This document shows, one piece after another, positions 6,774-13,263 of a DNA stretch of 20,419 bases (positions within the stretch are counted from its first letter, which is position 1; each line of letters starts with the position of its first letter). Made by a program: the position numbers and the translations under genes. This stretch comes from Acidobacteriota bacterium (GTDB taxonomy: Bacteria; Acidobacteriota; Thermoanaerobaculia; Thermoanaerobaculales; Sulfomarinibacteraceae). The notes below the pieces were generated by a model. That model ran no database searches. It worked only from the letters and a program-made list of their open reading frames with translations, and was not told the DNA's origin. The DNA is taken from assembly GCA_030637805.1 (NCBI GenBank), contig DAOWFV010000199.1:1-20419 (forward strand). Direction: 5' to 3'.

Positions 6774-8285
6774 TTAGAGTTCGTCTGCGCGGGTCGAGAT
6801 CGGTCCCCGATAGTTGTGCTCGAGGCGGACCTGTGCCACCTGGGATCCGAAGCCACGATAAGCTTCCTTGATCCGGGTGAGGGCGTTGGACCGCCAGTCC
6901 ACATAGGGGTTGTCGATCTGCACCGGATCGAGACACCCGGCCAGGGCAACCTTGGAACTGGCGCAGAAGCGGCTCATCAAGGTCTTGGCGAGGTGGCGGT
7001 CTCCGTTCTGCAGCTCGTCCACGAGCACAATCGAGCGCTCGATGTCGAGGCCCCGCAGCATCGAGGTCGAAACCATCGTCAGGCGATCGGTTGAGCGCAG
7101 CTCCTCCATGAAGTCGTGCTCGTTGGACAGCGACAGCGAACGAACCGCCTGAAAAAACGGTTCGAGCCAGGGCGAGAGCTTGCTCTCGTAGTCGCCCGGC
7201 AGATAACCGAGGTCGTACTGGCTGGAGGCGTGCTCCGGTCGCAGCAGGAGCAGCCCGTGGTCATATCCGTAGTCGGGCGTCAGCGCCTGCGACTGCGGGG
7301 CCACGCGCCAGGTGGTCGGCTGGCCCACCAGCATGTACAGGCCTGCGGCCACCATCATGCGGGTCTTGCCCGAGCCCGCGGGACCGTCGAGGACCACGAG
7401 CTGCACCTCCGGATCGAGAAGGAACTCCATGGCCAGAATCTGCTGGGGATCGCGGGGGGTGAAGCCGAGGATCGGGCGCGGTTTGTAGGTGATGCGCTTT
7501 CGGTCCCAGTACTGGGCGAAGCGGAGGTCCTCCACGCGTTGGAGCTGCGGGTTGGCGCGGGTCAGAATCACCTCCTCCCCGCAGCGCAGCACCACTCCCA
7601 TGTTCCACAGAAGCTCGCCCGCTTCACCGCACTGGACCTCGTCAAAGGCCAGCCACCGCTCACCCGGCGCGCCGCTGTCGAGAAAGTGCTGCAAGGTCTC
7701 CTCGCCCACCTCACCGTGAACCACGCCGCGGTAGACCTCGTCAACGCTCTCCAGGCTGACCTTGCCGTAGCGCAGGTTCTCCGCGGTAATGCTCAGGGCA
7801 TCACACTTGAGCAGGAGGTTGGAGTCCTCGGAAATGACCACGACCTCGTAACCCGGGTGTCCGTTTGACTTTGCGACCTCGGCGATGTGCTGGGCGCGGG
7901 CTAGGATGTGGTTATCCCCGGACTCGGAGCTGTACGGTTCGAGCGTCTGTCCGGCCGGCTCCCAGGCGAGAATTCCACCGGCGGGGGTCCGCGGGAAGGC
8001 GTCGGGCTCCGCCGGGTGCTGGAAGAGACGCTCGACAGAGTGGTGGATAAGCTGTTGTTTCCGGTACTCGAGCATCTTGCGCATCACCAGGCGGGCCGCG
8101 TGACGAACGCCGTCGGATTTGGCGCGCGACGCCTGCAGCCGGCCAAGCTCCTCGATCACCTGGTGCAGGAGCACCACCACATTGCCGTCCGTGAGAAGGT
8201 GGTCCAGCGCGTCGGGATTTTCGATGAGGGCCGATGTGTCCGGGATGTACACCGTGCCGGATAGACCGTCGACCGAGTTGTGCAT
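6774..8285 (-). CDS. PIN-PhoH protein (PhoH2-like ATPase with N-terminal PIN RNase domain)
   Basis: The 503-residue protein combines two domains. The N-terminal PIN nuclease domain (about 10-165) has acidic residues D16 (PDTSAL), E45/E46 (VIEELGRL), D124 (GDNHILARA) and D154 (SEDSNLLLK). The C-terminal PhoH ATPase (about 275-500) has Walker A GPAGSGKT (301-308), Walker B LVDELQN (421-427) and a C-terminal RLEHNYRGPIS segment typical of the family. PhoH2 proteins couple a helicase-like ATPase to sequence-specific RNA cleavage, and some act in toxin-antitoxin pairs. No antitoxin-like gene is next to it. The ATG at 8285 has no Shine-Dalgarno; TAGACT lies 8 nt upstream on the minus strand. The stop abuts the heptad-repeat hairpin. 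Family is certain; RNA targets are unknown. Confidence 0.92.
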   Translation of the reverse strand: MHNSVDGLSGTVYIPDTSALIENPDALDHLLTDGNVVVLLHQVIEELGRLQASRAKSDGVRHAARLVMRKMLEYRKQQLIHHSVERLFQHPAEPDAFPRTPAGGILAWEPAGQTLEPYSSESGDNHILARAQHIAEVAKSNGHPGYEVVVISEDSNLLLKCDALSITAENLRYGKVSLESVDEVYRGVVHGEVGEETLQHFLDSGAPGERWLAFDEVQCGEAGELLWNMGVVLRCGEEVILTRANPQLQRVEDLRFAQYWDRKRITYKPRPILGFTPRDPQQILAMEFLLDPEVQLVVLDGPAGSGKTRMMVAAGLYMLVGQPTTWRVAPQSQALTPDYGYDHGLLLLRPEHASSQYDLGYLPGDYESKLSPWLEPFFQAVRSLSLSNEHDFMEELRSTDRLTMVSTSMLRGLDIERSIVLVDELQNGDRHLAKTLMSRFCASSKVALAGCLDPVQIDNPYVDWRSNALTRIKEAYRGFGSQVAQVRLEHNYRGPISTRADEL

Positions 8286-8354
8286 CGGGGATCAGTCTAC
8301 CACGAGGACGGGTCCCCTTCTCCCGCCCGATCTCCGATACCATGATCCCATGGC

Positions 8355-8608
8355 TAACCCGCATATCTCACCAGCTTCCTGCTGCGGCCTGCGATGCACC
8401 GCACCCAGCGGTGTTTTCTCGCCTCGGGGTGCTATTGCCCACGCTGGCCCCTGCGGGGCCTCCCGCCTTCGGCGGGACCGCCCTGTCGGGCGGTGCGCGA
8501 GGTCCCTACGTACTGTCAAGCACGCCTCCGCGCCCCTCAGGTCGAAAACCCAGCTGTGTACGGCACCTCGCCGCCCTCGCTACGGAACCCGGTGAGATAT
8601 GCGGGTTA
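8355..8608. repeat. 254-bp element with 18-bp perfect terminal inverted repeats
   Basis: TAACCCGCATATCTCACC at 8355-8372 recurs as its exact reverse complement at 8591-8608. Between the arms lie several small hairpins: CACCGC/GCGGTG near 8397-8413, TCCCGCC-TTC-GGCGGGA near 8460-8476 and CCGCCC-TGTC-GGGCGG near 8479-8494. The right arm contains GGTGAG followed by the ATG of the thiamine pyrophosphokinase gene. A related copy of the left end (20 bp with one mismatch to 8352-8371) lies at 17520-17539. It is probably a MITE-like or REP-like non-autonomous element. No transposase is in the window. Confidence 0.7.
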
Positions 8609-9243
8609 AGAAACGACCTCTGCTGGTGGCCGGCGCACCCCTCTGTTGGACCGGGCGGCTCGCGGCCCTGGCTACGGCCGCCGAGCCCCTCCTCGCCGCC
8701 GACGCCGGCGCCGACCATTTAGCACGGCTGGGTCTGCGACCGGCGGCGGTCATCGGCGACCTGGATTCGATCAGTGACGGAACCCGCGCCTGGCTCGGCG
8801 AGGAGGCCCTCGTCCACCGTCCCGATCAAGGCCGAACCGATCTCGACAAGGCCCTGGAACATGCCTTCGACGAGCTCGGCCTCGAAGACCTCACGGTGCT
8901 CGCCGCCCTCGGTGGCCGCACCGATCACGAGGCGGGGAACCTGGGACTGCTCGCGCGCCTTCGGATGGGGGAACGGCTCCATTTCGAGGGCCTCGACCAT
9001 CGGATCCTCGCCCTCGAAGGCGAGGCGGTCTTCGAGGCCATACCCGGCGAGACCTGGTCATTCTGGACGTATGACCCGCGGGTTCTGGTGACCATCGACG
9101 GAGTTCGTTGGCCGGTCGACAGTGCAACACTCGGCGCTGCCGGCCGGCCCTCTATCTCGAACTGTGCGCAGGCGGACGAGGTCCGGGTCGTGGCCGACGG
9201 CGGCCCGGTGATCGTCATGCGCTGGTTTGACGGAACGCCCTGA
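8599..9243 (+). CDS. Thiamine pyrophosphokinase (thiamine diphosphokinase)
   Basis: The 214-residue protein makes thiamine diphosphate from thiamine and ATP. The motifs are in order: AADAGADHL (33-41), VIGDLDSIS (51-59; D54 and D56 metal and nucleotide binding), DQGRTDLDKAL (76-86), LGGRTDHEAGNL (104-115) and a late TLGAAGRPSISN segment matching the thiamine-binding C-terminal domain. The ATG at 8599 is the only start that keeps the N-terminal strand (RPLLVAGAP), and it lies inside the right arm of the inverted-repeat element, which also supplies GGTGAG 4 nt upstream. It is convergent with the EamA transporter with a 1-nt gap. Function is well supported by the motifs. The distance from other thiamine genes suggests a salvage or stand-alone step. 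Confidence 0.88.
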   Translation: MRVKKRPLLVAGAPLCWTGRLAALATAAEPLLAADAGADHLARLGLRPAAVIGDLDSISDGTRAWLGEEALVHRPDQGRTDLDKALEHAFDELGLEDLTVLAALGGRTDHEAGNLGLLARLRMGERLHFEGLDHRILALEGEAVFEAIPGETWSFWTYDPRVLVTIDGVRWPVDSATLGAAGRPSISNCAQADEVRVVADGGPVIVMRWFDGTP

Positions 9244-9244
9244 C

Positions 9245-10138
9245 TCAGCCTCCGATAGTCAGCAACGCCACCCCGAAGACCGCGACCAGGGTGCCGACGA
9301 TGGCGACGGTACTGGGCCGCCGCCCGTCGATCATCGCCTCCACTCCGAGGCTGAAGATGGGTGAGGTGGACAGCAGCACTGCCGCCACGGTTGCCGGTGC
9401 CAGGGCCACACCCCCCATCATCAGTAACATCGCCACGTAGGTGCCCAGGAACGCAGCCGGCACCGCCCGGCGAAGGGTCACCCCATCCCGCAAGGCGCCC
9501 CTCAGGGGCGCAAATCCGCTCGAAATCGCGGCGACGAGGAGCAGCCCGACACTCGCAGCGGCGAGGCGCACCAAGGTGGCCGGCAGCACGGGCACGGCGG
9601 CCATGCCCTCCTTGGCGATCACCACCCCGATGCCCTGGCCGAACGCTGCAAGCACCGCCAGGCCGAGACCGCGCGCGACCGCAGCTCTCTCAGGGCCCGA
9701 ACCACTCCCGTCGAGGCCGACAACCAAGGCCACTCCAGCGAGGACTACCGCTACGCCGGCCAGCTGAACGCCGCTGAGCCGCTCACCGAGCGTGACGGCG
9801 AGGAGGCCCGCAAAGACCGGAGCGAGCGTCTGCACGAGGAGTGTGCGGTGGGCGCCGATCCGCGCCACCGCAGCAAAGAGCGCCGTATCCCCGAGGGTCA
9901 GTCCCACCAAGCCGGAAAGGGCGAGCAACGCGAGATGGCCTGGCCGCGCGACGGCCAGGTCCTGCAAACCGCCGAAAACGATCGCCGTGAGTAAAAGAAG
10001 CGCGGTTGCAAAGAGGCACTTGAGGAGGTTGATGGCGCGCGCGCCCCAGGCGGCAATGGGCTGCCGGAAAAGCACCACCGCCACCGCCCACAGGAGGGCG
10101 GCGCCGAGGCAAGCAACCTCGCCGAAGAGAACTGACAT
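9245..10138 (-). CDS. EamA/DMT family transporter
   Basis: The 297-residue protein shows about ten hydrophobic helices in two EamA halves (roughly 5-140 and 150-297). The N-terminus GEVACLGAALLWAVAVVLFR is typical, and a hinge around GLDGSGSGPERAAV separates the halves. Members export or import small metabolites such as amino acids, nucleosides or sugars across the inner membrane; the substrate is not predictable. The ATG at 10138 has a strong Shine-Dalgarno, GGGGAGG, 4-5 nt upstream. The tRNA-Gln upstream on the same strand ends at an intrinsic terminator, so this gene probably has its own promoter. Its 3' end nearly touches the convergent thiamine pyrophosphokinase gene. Confidence 0.87.
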   Translation of the reverse strand: MSVLFGEVACLGAALLWAVAVVLFRQPIAAWGARAINLLKCLFATALLLLTAIVFGGLQDLAVARPGHLALLALSGLVGLTLGDTALFAAVARIGAHRTLLVQTLAPVFAGLLAVTLGERLSGVQLAGVAVVLAGVALVVGLDGSGSGPERAAVARGLGLAVLAAFGQGIGVVIAKEGMAAVPVLPATLVRLAAASVGLLLVAAISSGFAPLRGALRDGVTLRRAVPAAFLGTYVAMLLMMGGVALAPATVAAVLLSTSPIFSLGVEAMIDGRRPSTVAIVGTLVAVFGVALLTIGG

Positions 10139-10154
10139 GGACCTCCCCGTTTAG

Positions 10155-10183
10155 AAAAACGACCCGGCGATCGCCGGGTCGTT
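10155..10183 (-). terminator. Intrinsic terminator of tRNA-Gln
   Basis: A perfect 26-nt palindrome occupies 10158-10183 (half-site AACGACCCGGCGA). On the minus strand it is followed by a run of Ts, 13 nt after the tRNA 3' end. It would stop transcription between the tRNA and the EamA gene. Confidence 0.85.
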
Positions 10184-10195
10184 GGTCGACCTTTT

Positions 10196-10269
10196 TGGCT
10201 GGGGTGCAGGGATTCGAACCCCGATACTACGGTCCAGAGCCGCATGTCCTACCATTGGACGACACCCCA
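10196..10269 (-). tRNA. tRNA-Gln (anticodon CTG)
   Basis: A complete cloverleaf folds on the minus strand. The acceptor arm is TGGGGTG/CACCCCA, the D-arm GTCC/GGAC, and the anticodon stem TGCGG/CCGTA around loop CTCTGGA, giving anticodon CTG for CAG codons. The T-arm loop is TTCGAAT, and CCA is encoded at the 3' end (10196-10198). It has its own promoter and terminator. Confidence 0.93.
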
Positions 10270-10281
10270 GCAGGAACAGGG

Positions 10282-10309
10282 ATTATACCAACAGCGCATT
10301 GAGGGTCAA
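10282..10309 (-). promoter_or_regulatory. Sigma-70 type promoter of tRNA-Gln
   Basis: On the minus strand TTGACC (10304-10309) is separated by 16 nt from TATAAT (10282-10287). Transcription would start about 6 nt before the tRNA 5' end at 10269. The match to the vegetative consensus is strong. Confidence 0.85.
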
Positions 10310-10332
10310 CAACCCGCTACCGCACAGAACAG

Positions 10333-10507
10333 TTTTGAGTTTTGAGTTATGAGTTTTGAGTTACGGGCGCCCGGTGACGGTGCGTCACCGCACCCGAAGG
10401 GTGCGAGTACCTCCGAACGATCGCGCCCAGGCGTGGGCAGTGCTCAGCAAGCTATTCGAACGCTTCATCGCGCCGAAAACTAAAAACTCAAAACTAAGAA
10501 CTCAAAA
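10333..10507. repeat. Second heptanucleotide-repeat inverted element
   Basis: Left arm 10333-10362 consists of TTTTGAG-type 7-nt units and right arm 10478-10507 of complementary ACTCAAA/ACTAAAA units. About 26 of 30 positions pair. The 30-nt right arm is identical to positions 6740-6769 of the first element. The 115-nt GC-rich core differs and contains GGTGAC-GGTGC-GTCACC and GCACCC-GAA-GGGTGC hairpins. It lies just past the 3' end of the amino-acid dehydrogenase gene, like the first copy next to phoH. Confidence 0.75.
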
Positions 10508-10514
10508 TTCGGTG

Positions 10515-11798
10515 CTACGCCCATCCTCGCAGGTGACACGCTATTGCGACGCGCTGGATGGCAATCATGTAGGCGGCATCGCGCATGAACTCGCCAGTCT
10601 CCTCGGCGAGGTCGGCCACCGCCAGGAAGGCCGTGGTCATCTTCTGGTCGAGGCGCTCGAGCACCTCCGCCTTGGGCCAGAAGAAGTTGGTGTTGCACTG
10701 CACCTGCTCGAAGTAGGAGCATGTGACGCCGCCGGCGTTGGCCAAAAAGTCCGGGATCACAAAAATGCCCTTCTCCTTGATGACCTTGTCCGCGGCGGGT
10801 GTCGTGGGGCCGTTGGCGCCCTCTGCGATGATCTTGACCTTCTTGTGGATGCGCGCGGCGTTATCGCCGGTGATCTGATTCTCGAGCGCTGCCGGGATGA
10901 GAATCTCCACCTCCTGTTCGAGCCAGGCCTCGGCCTCCAGGACCTCGTAGTCCTCCGCCGCCGCTTTCTCCTTGTCAATGGTCCCGAATCGGTCGGTGAT
11001 CGAGAGCAGGTAGTCGATGTCGATGCCGTCAGCCTTGCGGAAGGTGTAGGCACAGTTATCGTCGTTGTCCCAACAAGAAACAGCCACCACCACGCCGCCG
11101 AGCTCGATGAGGAGCTTGGCCGCGTACTGGGAGACGTTGCCGAAACCCTGCAGCGAGGCGCGCACCCCTTCGATCGGGATATCCAGACGCTTCAGCGCCT
11201 CACGCACGGTGAAGATCACGCCGAAGCCGGTCGCCTCGGTACGCCCCAGGGAACCACCCACCTCCACCGGCTTGCCGGTGATGAAGCCGGGGTAGTGGCC
11301 GCCGGCGATCTTCTCGTACTCGTCCATGATCCACACCATGTGCTGAGGGTTGGTCATGACGTCCGGAGCCGGCACGTCCTGAACCGGACCGACGTTGCGC
11401 GCGACCTGGCGAACCCAGCCCCGGCACAGGGCTTCCTGCTCGCGCGACGAAAGGTCGTGGGGGTCGCAGATGACACCGCCCTTGCCGCCGCCGAGAGGGA
11501 TGTCCACCACCGCACACTTCCAGGTCATCCACGTCGCCAGGGCCCGCACCGTGTCCACGGTCTCCTGGGGGTGGAATCTGATACCGCCCTTGGCGGGACC
11601 TCGGGCGTCGTTGTGCTGCACCCGATAGCCTTTGAAGACCTTGACCGAACCGTCGTCCATCCTCACCGGTACGGTGAAGTGAAACTCGCGCTGGGGCCAG
11701 CGCAGGAGCTCGCGAATACCCTCATCGAGCTGCAGCTTGTCTGCCACCCCGTCAAACTGCTGCTGCGCCATCTCGAATGCGTTGAACTCTGTTGCCAT
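10515..11798 (-). CDS. Glu/Leu/Phe/Val-type amino-acid dehydrogenase (glutamate dehydrogenase-like)
   Basis: The 427-residue protein is a hexameric-type glutamate dehydrogenase homologue. An N-terminal ELFV dimerisation domain has the GPAKGGIRFHP segment (67-77), K94 in WMTWKCAVVDIPLGGGKGG, catalytic K106 and D146 (PAPDVMT). The NAD(P)-binding domain has QGFGNVSQYAA (217-227), and later a GANGPTTPAAD stretch. It interconverts glutamate and 2-oxoglutarate with ammonia, or acts on a related amino acid, linking nitrogen metabolism to the TCA cycle. I choose the ATG at 11798, which has GAGGAGG 6 nt upstream and gives the normal N-terminus; the longer open frame crosses the promoter. A near-consensus promoter lies at 11844-11872. 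The 3' end abuts a heptad-repeat element. Glutamate is the likeliest substrate. Confidence 0.93.
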   Translation of the reverse strand: MATEFNAFEMAQQQFDGVADKLQLDEGIRELLRWPQREFHFTVPVRMDDGSVKVFKGYRVQHNDARGPAKGGIRFHPQETVDTVRALATWMTWKCAVVDIPLGGGKGGVICDPHDLSSREQEALCRGWVRQVARNVGPVQDVPAPDVMTNPQHMVWIMDEYEKIAGGHYPGFITGKPVEVGGSLGRTEATGFGVIFTVREALKRLDIPIEGVRASLQGFGNVSQYAAKLLIELGGVVVAVSCWDNDDNCAYTFRKADGIDIDYLLSITDRFGTIDKEKAAAEDYEVLEAEAWLEQEVEILIPAALENQITGDNAARIHKKVKIIAEGANGPTTPAADKVIKEKGIFVIPDFLANAGGVTCSYFEQVQCNTNFFWPKAEVLERLDQKMTTAFLAVADLAEETGEFMRDAAYMIAIQRVAIACHLRGWA

Positions 11799-11843
11799 GA
11801 TCGCCTCCTCGTCACTGCGGCGCGGTTGCGCGCTCGCGCGGGC

Positions 11844-11872
11844 GTTATACGCCTCGGAGCATAACGGGTCAA
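11844..11872 (-). promoter_or_regulatory. Sigma-70 type promoter of the amino-acid dehydrogenase gene
   Basis: On the minus strand TTGACC (11867-11872) and TATAAC (11844-11849) are 17 nt apart, giving a leader of about 40 nt before the ATG at 11798. Position and spacing are optimal. Confidence 0.8.
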
Positions 11873-11910
11873 GGATTTCTTTTGAAGTCGGATCTGAGAT
11901 CAATGTTGGA

Positions 11911-12036
11911 CACGAAGGCGACGCCTCCCTCCGGGCGCGCCTCGGCAGAGCTGCTCGTCAACGGGTGGTCACACACTTCTCGACCGAAAATCGGCTCGCC
12001 AAACTAGAATCCCTCTATCGGCAAATCCTGGAGTAG
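11911..12036 (+). pseudogene. C-terminal remnant of a GT4-type glycosyltransferase
   Basis: The plus-strand frame ending TAG at 12034-12036 encodes DASLRARLGRAARQRVVTHF and then STENRLAKLESLYRQIL. This is typical of the last 40 residues of GT4 glycosyltransferases (LR-x2-LG-x-AAR-x-RV-x2-HFS followed by an LE-x-LY helix). Nothing upstream in frame extends the homology, because the dehydrogenase promoter and 5' end of the opposite-strand gene take up that space. I read it as the stump of a gene whose 5' part was lost by rearrangement. The resemblance is strong but short. Confidence 0.55.
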
Positions 12037-12066
12037 AACCCACGCGGGATCGGGTAGAATCAGCCG

Positions 12067-12873
12067 ATGTTCATCCATCGTGAGGGCGACCCCGGAGGGA
12101 CCTACCTGATTCCGCAGGCCTCCCACGCCTGGCTCGCGTGGCAGGTAGCCCAGCACTGGGGCAACCGATCCTTCGCCCGTCCGGCGCCCCGGGCCGAGAC
12201 CCTGGCCTCCGTGCTGCTGCACGACTGCGGCTGGGCCGATTTCGACGCCGCCCCCTCGCTCGACGACCAGGGACGACCGCGCGTCTTTAACCAAATGCCG
12301 GCCGAGCAGCATCTCGAGATTTGGCGGTTGAGCGTGGCACGTTGCGCGCAACACAGCCGCTATGCCGCCCTGCTGGTCGCCGCCCACTTCGGGGCCATGG
12401 CCGAACGCAAGACCGCCGACCTCCTCGAGCATGGTGATACGGCCGGTGCGCGGCTGGCGCAGAGCTTCGGCGCTGAGATGGAGCGTCTTGAGGAATCGTG
12501 GCGGGAAGGGCTGGGGGTGGATGCCCGATACCAGCCTTTCCTCGAGGGTCCCGGGCGGGAGGCAAACGCCCTCCTCCTGGACGCCTGCGACCGGATCTCG
12601 GTCTTTCTCTGCGCCTCCTTTCCGTCCCCGTTCGAGGTGGGCGCCCAGAATGCGTCGGGAGAGGCGGAGACCATTCATCTCGAGGCCGTCGATGCCACGA
12701 CCTGGCGTGTCCATCCGTGGCCGCTGGAGGGCGACCGTCTGCGGATCCAGTGCGAGGGGCGCCGACTGGCGACCGCAGCGTTTTCGTCTTCTGCGGAGCT
12801 GGAGGCGGCCCTCGTCCGCGCCCCCGTCGCGCGGCTGGTATTCACCCTCCTTCGCTCTTCGGCTGTCGGTTGA
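12067..12873 (+). CDS. DUF3891 family protein
   Basis: The 268-residue protein matches the uncharacterised DUF3891 family as I remember it. It has an N-terminal IPQASHAWLAWQVAQHWG segment (residues 15-32), then VLLHDCGWADFD (49-60) with an HD pair (H52, D53), and YAALLVAAHFG further on. The spaced His and Asp residues suggest a metal-dependent HD-like helical hydrolase fold, but no activity is established. The ATG at 12067 has no Shine-Dalgarno; TAGAAT (12055-12060) lies 6 nt upstream, suggesting a leaderless transcript. Its stop codon overlaps the -35 box of the tRNA-Asn promoter. The function is unknown. Confidence 0.75.
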   Translation: MFIHREGDPGGTYLIPQASHAWLAWQVAQHWGNRSFARPAPRAETLASVLLHDCGWADFDAAPSLDDQGRPRVFNQMPAEQHLEIWRLSVARCAQHSRYAALLVAAHFGAMAERKTADLLEHGDTAGARLAQSFGAEMERLEESWREGLGVDARYQPFLEGPGREANALLLDACDRISVFLCASFPSPFEVGAQNASGEAETIHLEAVDATTWRVHPWPLEGDRLRIQCEGRRLATAAFSSSAELEAALVRAPVARLVFTLLRSSAVG

Positions 12874-12897
12874 CAATCGCGGGCCCGGGCCTACAAT
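12870..12897 (+). promoter_or_regulatory. Sigma-70 type promoter of tRNA-Asn
   Basis: TTGACA (12870-12875) and TACAAT (12892-12897) are 16 nt apart. The -35 box overlaps the TGA stop of the DUF3891 gene. The tRNA begins 19 nt after the -10 box. Confidence 0.85.
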
Positions 12898-12916
12898 AGT
12901 CGTTTGCGATTGATGC

Positions 12917-12991
12917 TCCGCAGTAGCTCAATGGTAGAGCGGGTGGCTGTTAACCACTAGGTTGGGGGTTCAAGTCCCTCCTGCGGAGCCA
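12917..12991 (+). tRNA. tRNA-Asn (anticodon GTT)
   Basis: A complete cloverleaf is present. The acceptor arm is TCCGCAG/CTGCGGA, the D-arm GCTC/GAGC, and the anticodon stem GGTGG/CCACT around loop CTGTTAA (anticodon GTT). The T-arm is GGGGG/CCCTC with loop TTCAAGT. CCA is encoded (12989-12991). No clear intrinsic terminator follows. Confidence 0.95.
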
Positions 12992-13263
12992 ATACCTCTT
13001 TCCCCCGGACGCGAGCTTCGGTTTTCTTAGTTTGTCTCCGTGCTCGATGTTCATTTGAAGGCTTCAGATCCCAACGCGAGCTTGCTGTCGTCGCGCCCAA
13101 TCGCGGGCATCTCGCCCCTATACTCTCGATCGCCTCCCCGCGCCGACAATTCCTAATTCCTAACTCCTAATTCTTGCTCTCCCACACCCAGAAAAACCTG
13201 ACTGTGGGCCTCGCGCATCGACCCCAAAGACCAGCCCTCCGGCGCGCGTGCTACCCTTCCCCC
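12992..13263. other. Intergenic region with a heptad-repeat tract
   Basis: This 272-bp gap holds no gene I can support. A tract at 13149-13176 consists of four degenerate 7-nt units (ATTCCTA, ATTCCTA, ACTCCTA, ATTCTTG). TATACT at 13119-13124 is a possible -10 without a -35. TACCCT at 13252-13257 lies 6 nt before the phosphohexomutase ATG. Confidence 0.55.
13149..13176. repeat. Short heptanucleotide tandem repeat (ATTCCTA type)
   Basis: Four consecutive 7-nt units with one to three changes each are visible. The unit differs from the TTTTGAG type of the other two heptad elements, and no complementary arm is present. The tract is AT-rich within GC-rich DNA. Confidence 0.7.

Noticed and set aside
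6774..8285. PhoH2-type toxin-antitoxin pair
   Set aside because: The PIN-PhoH gene has no small antitoxin gene directly upstream; its upstream region is the repeat element.
8373..8590. TPP riboswitch controlling the thiamine pyrophosphokinase gene
   Set aside because: I do not see the conserved THI-box segments; the region consists of repeat-type hairpins bounded by inverted arms.
8350..8595. 81-codon frame from an ATG to the TGA of the right repeat arm
   Set aside because: It runs through successive hairpins of the repeat element, has no recognisable domain, and contains low-complexity Arg/Ser-rich sequence.
10356..11864. Long plus-strand frame opposite the amino-acid dehydrogenase
   Set aside because: It is an antisense shadow from GC-rich codon use; the minus-strand protein has all family motifs.
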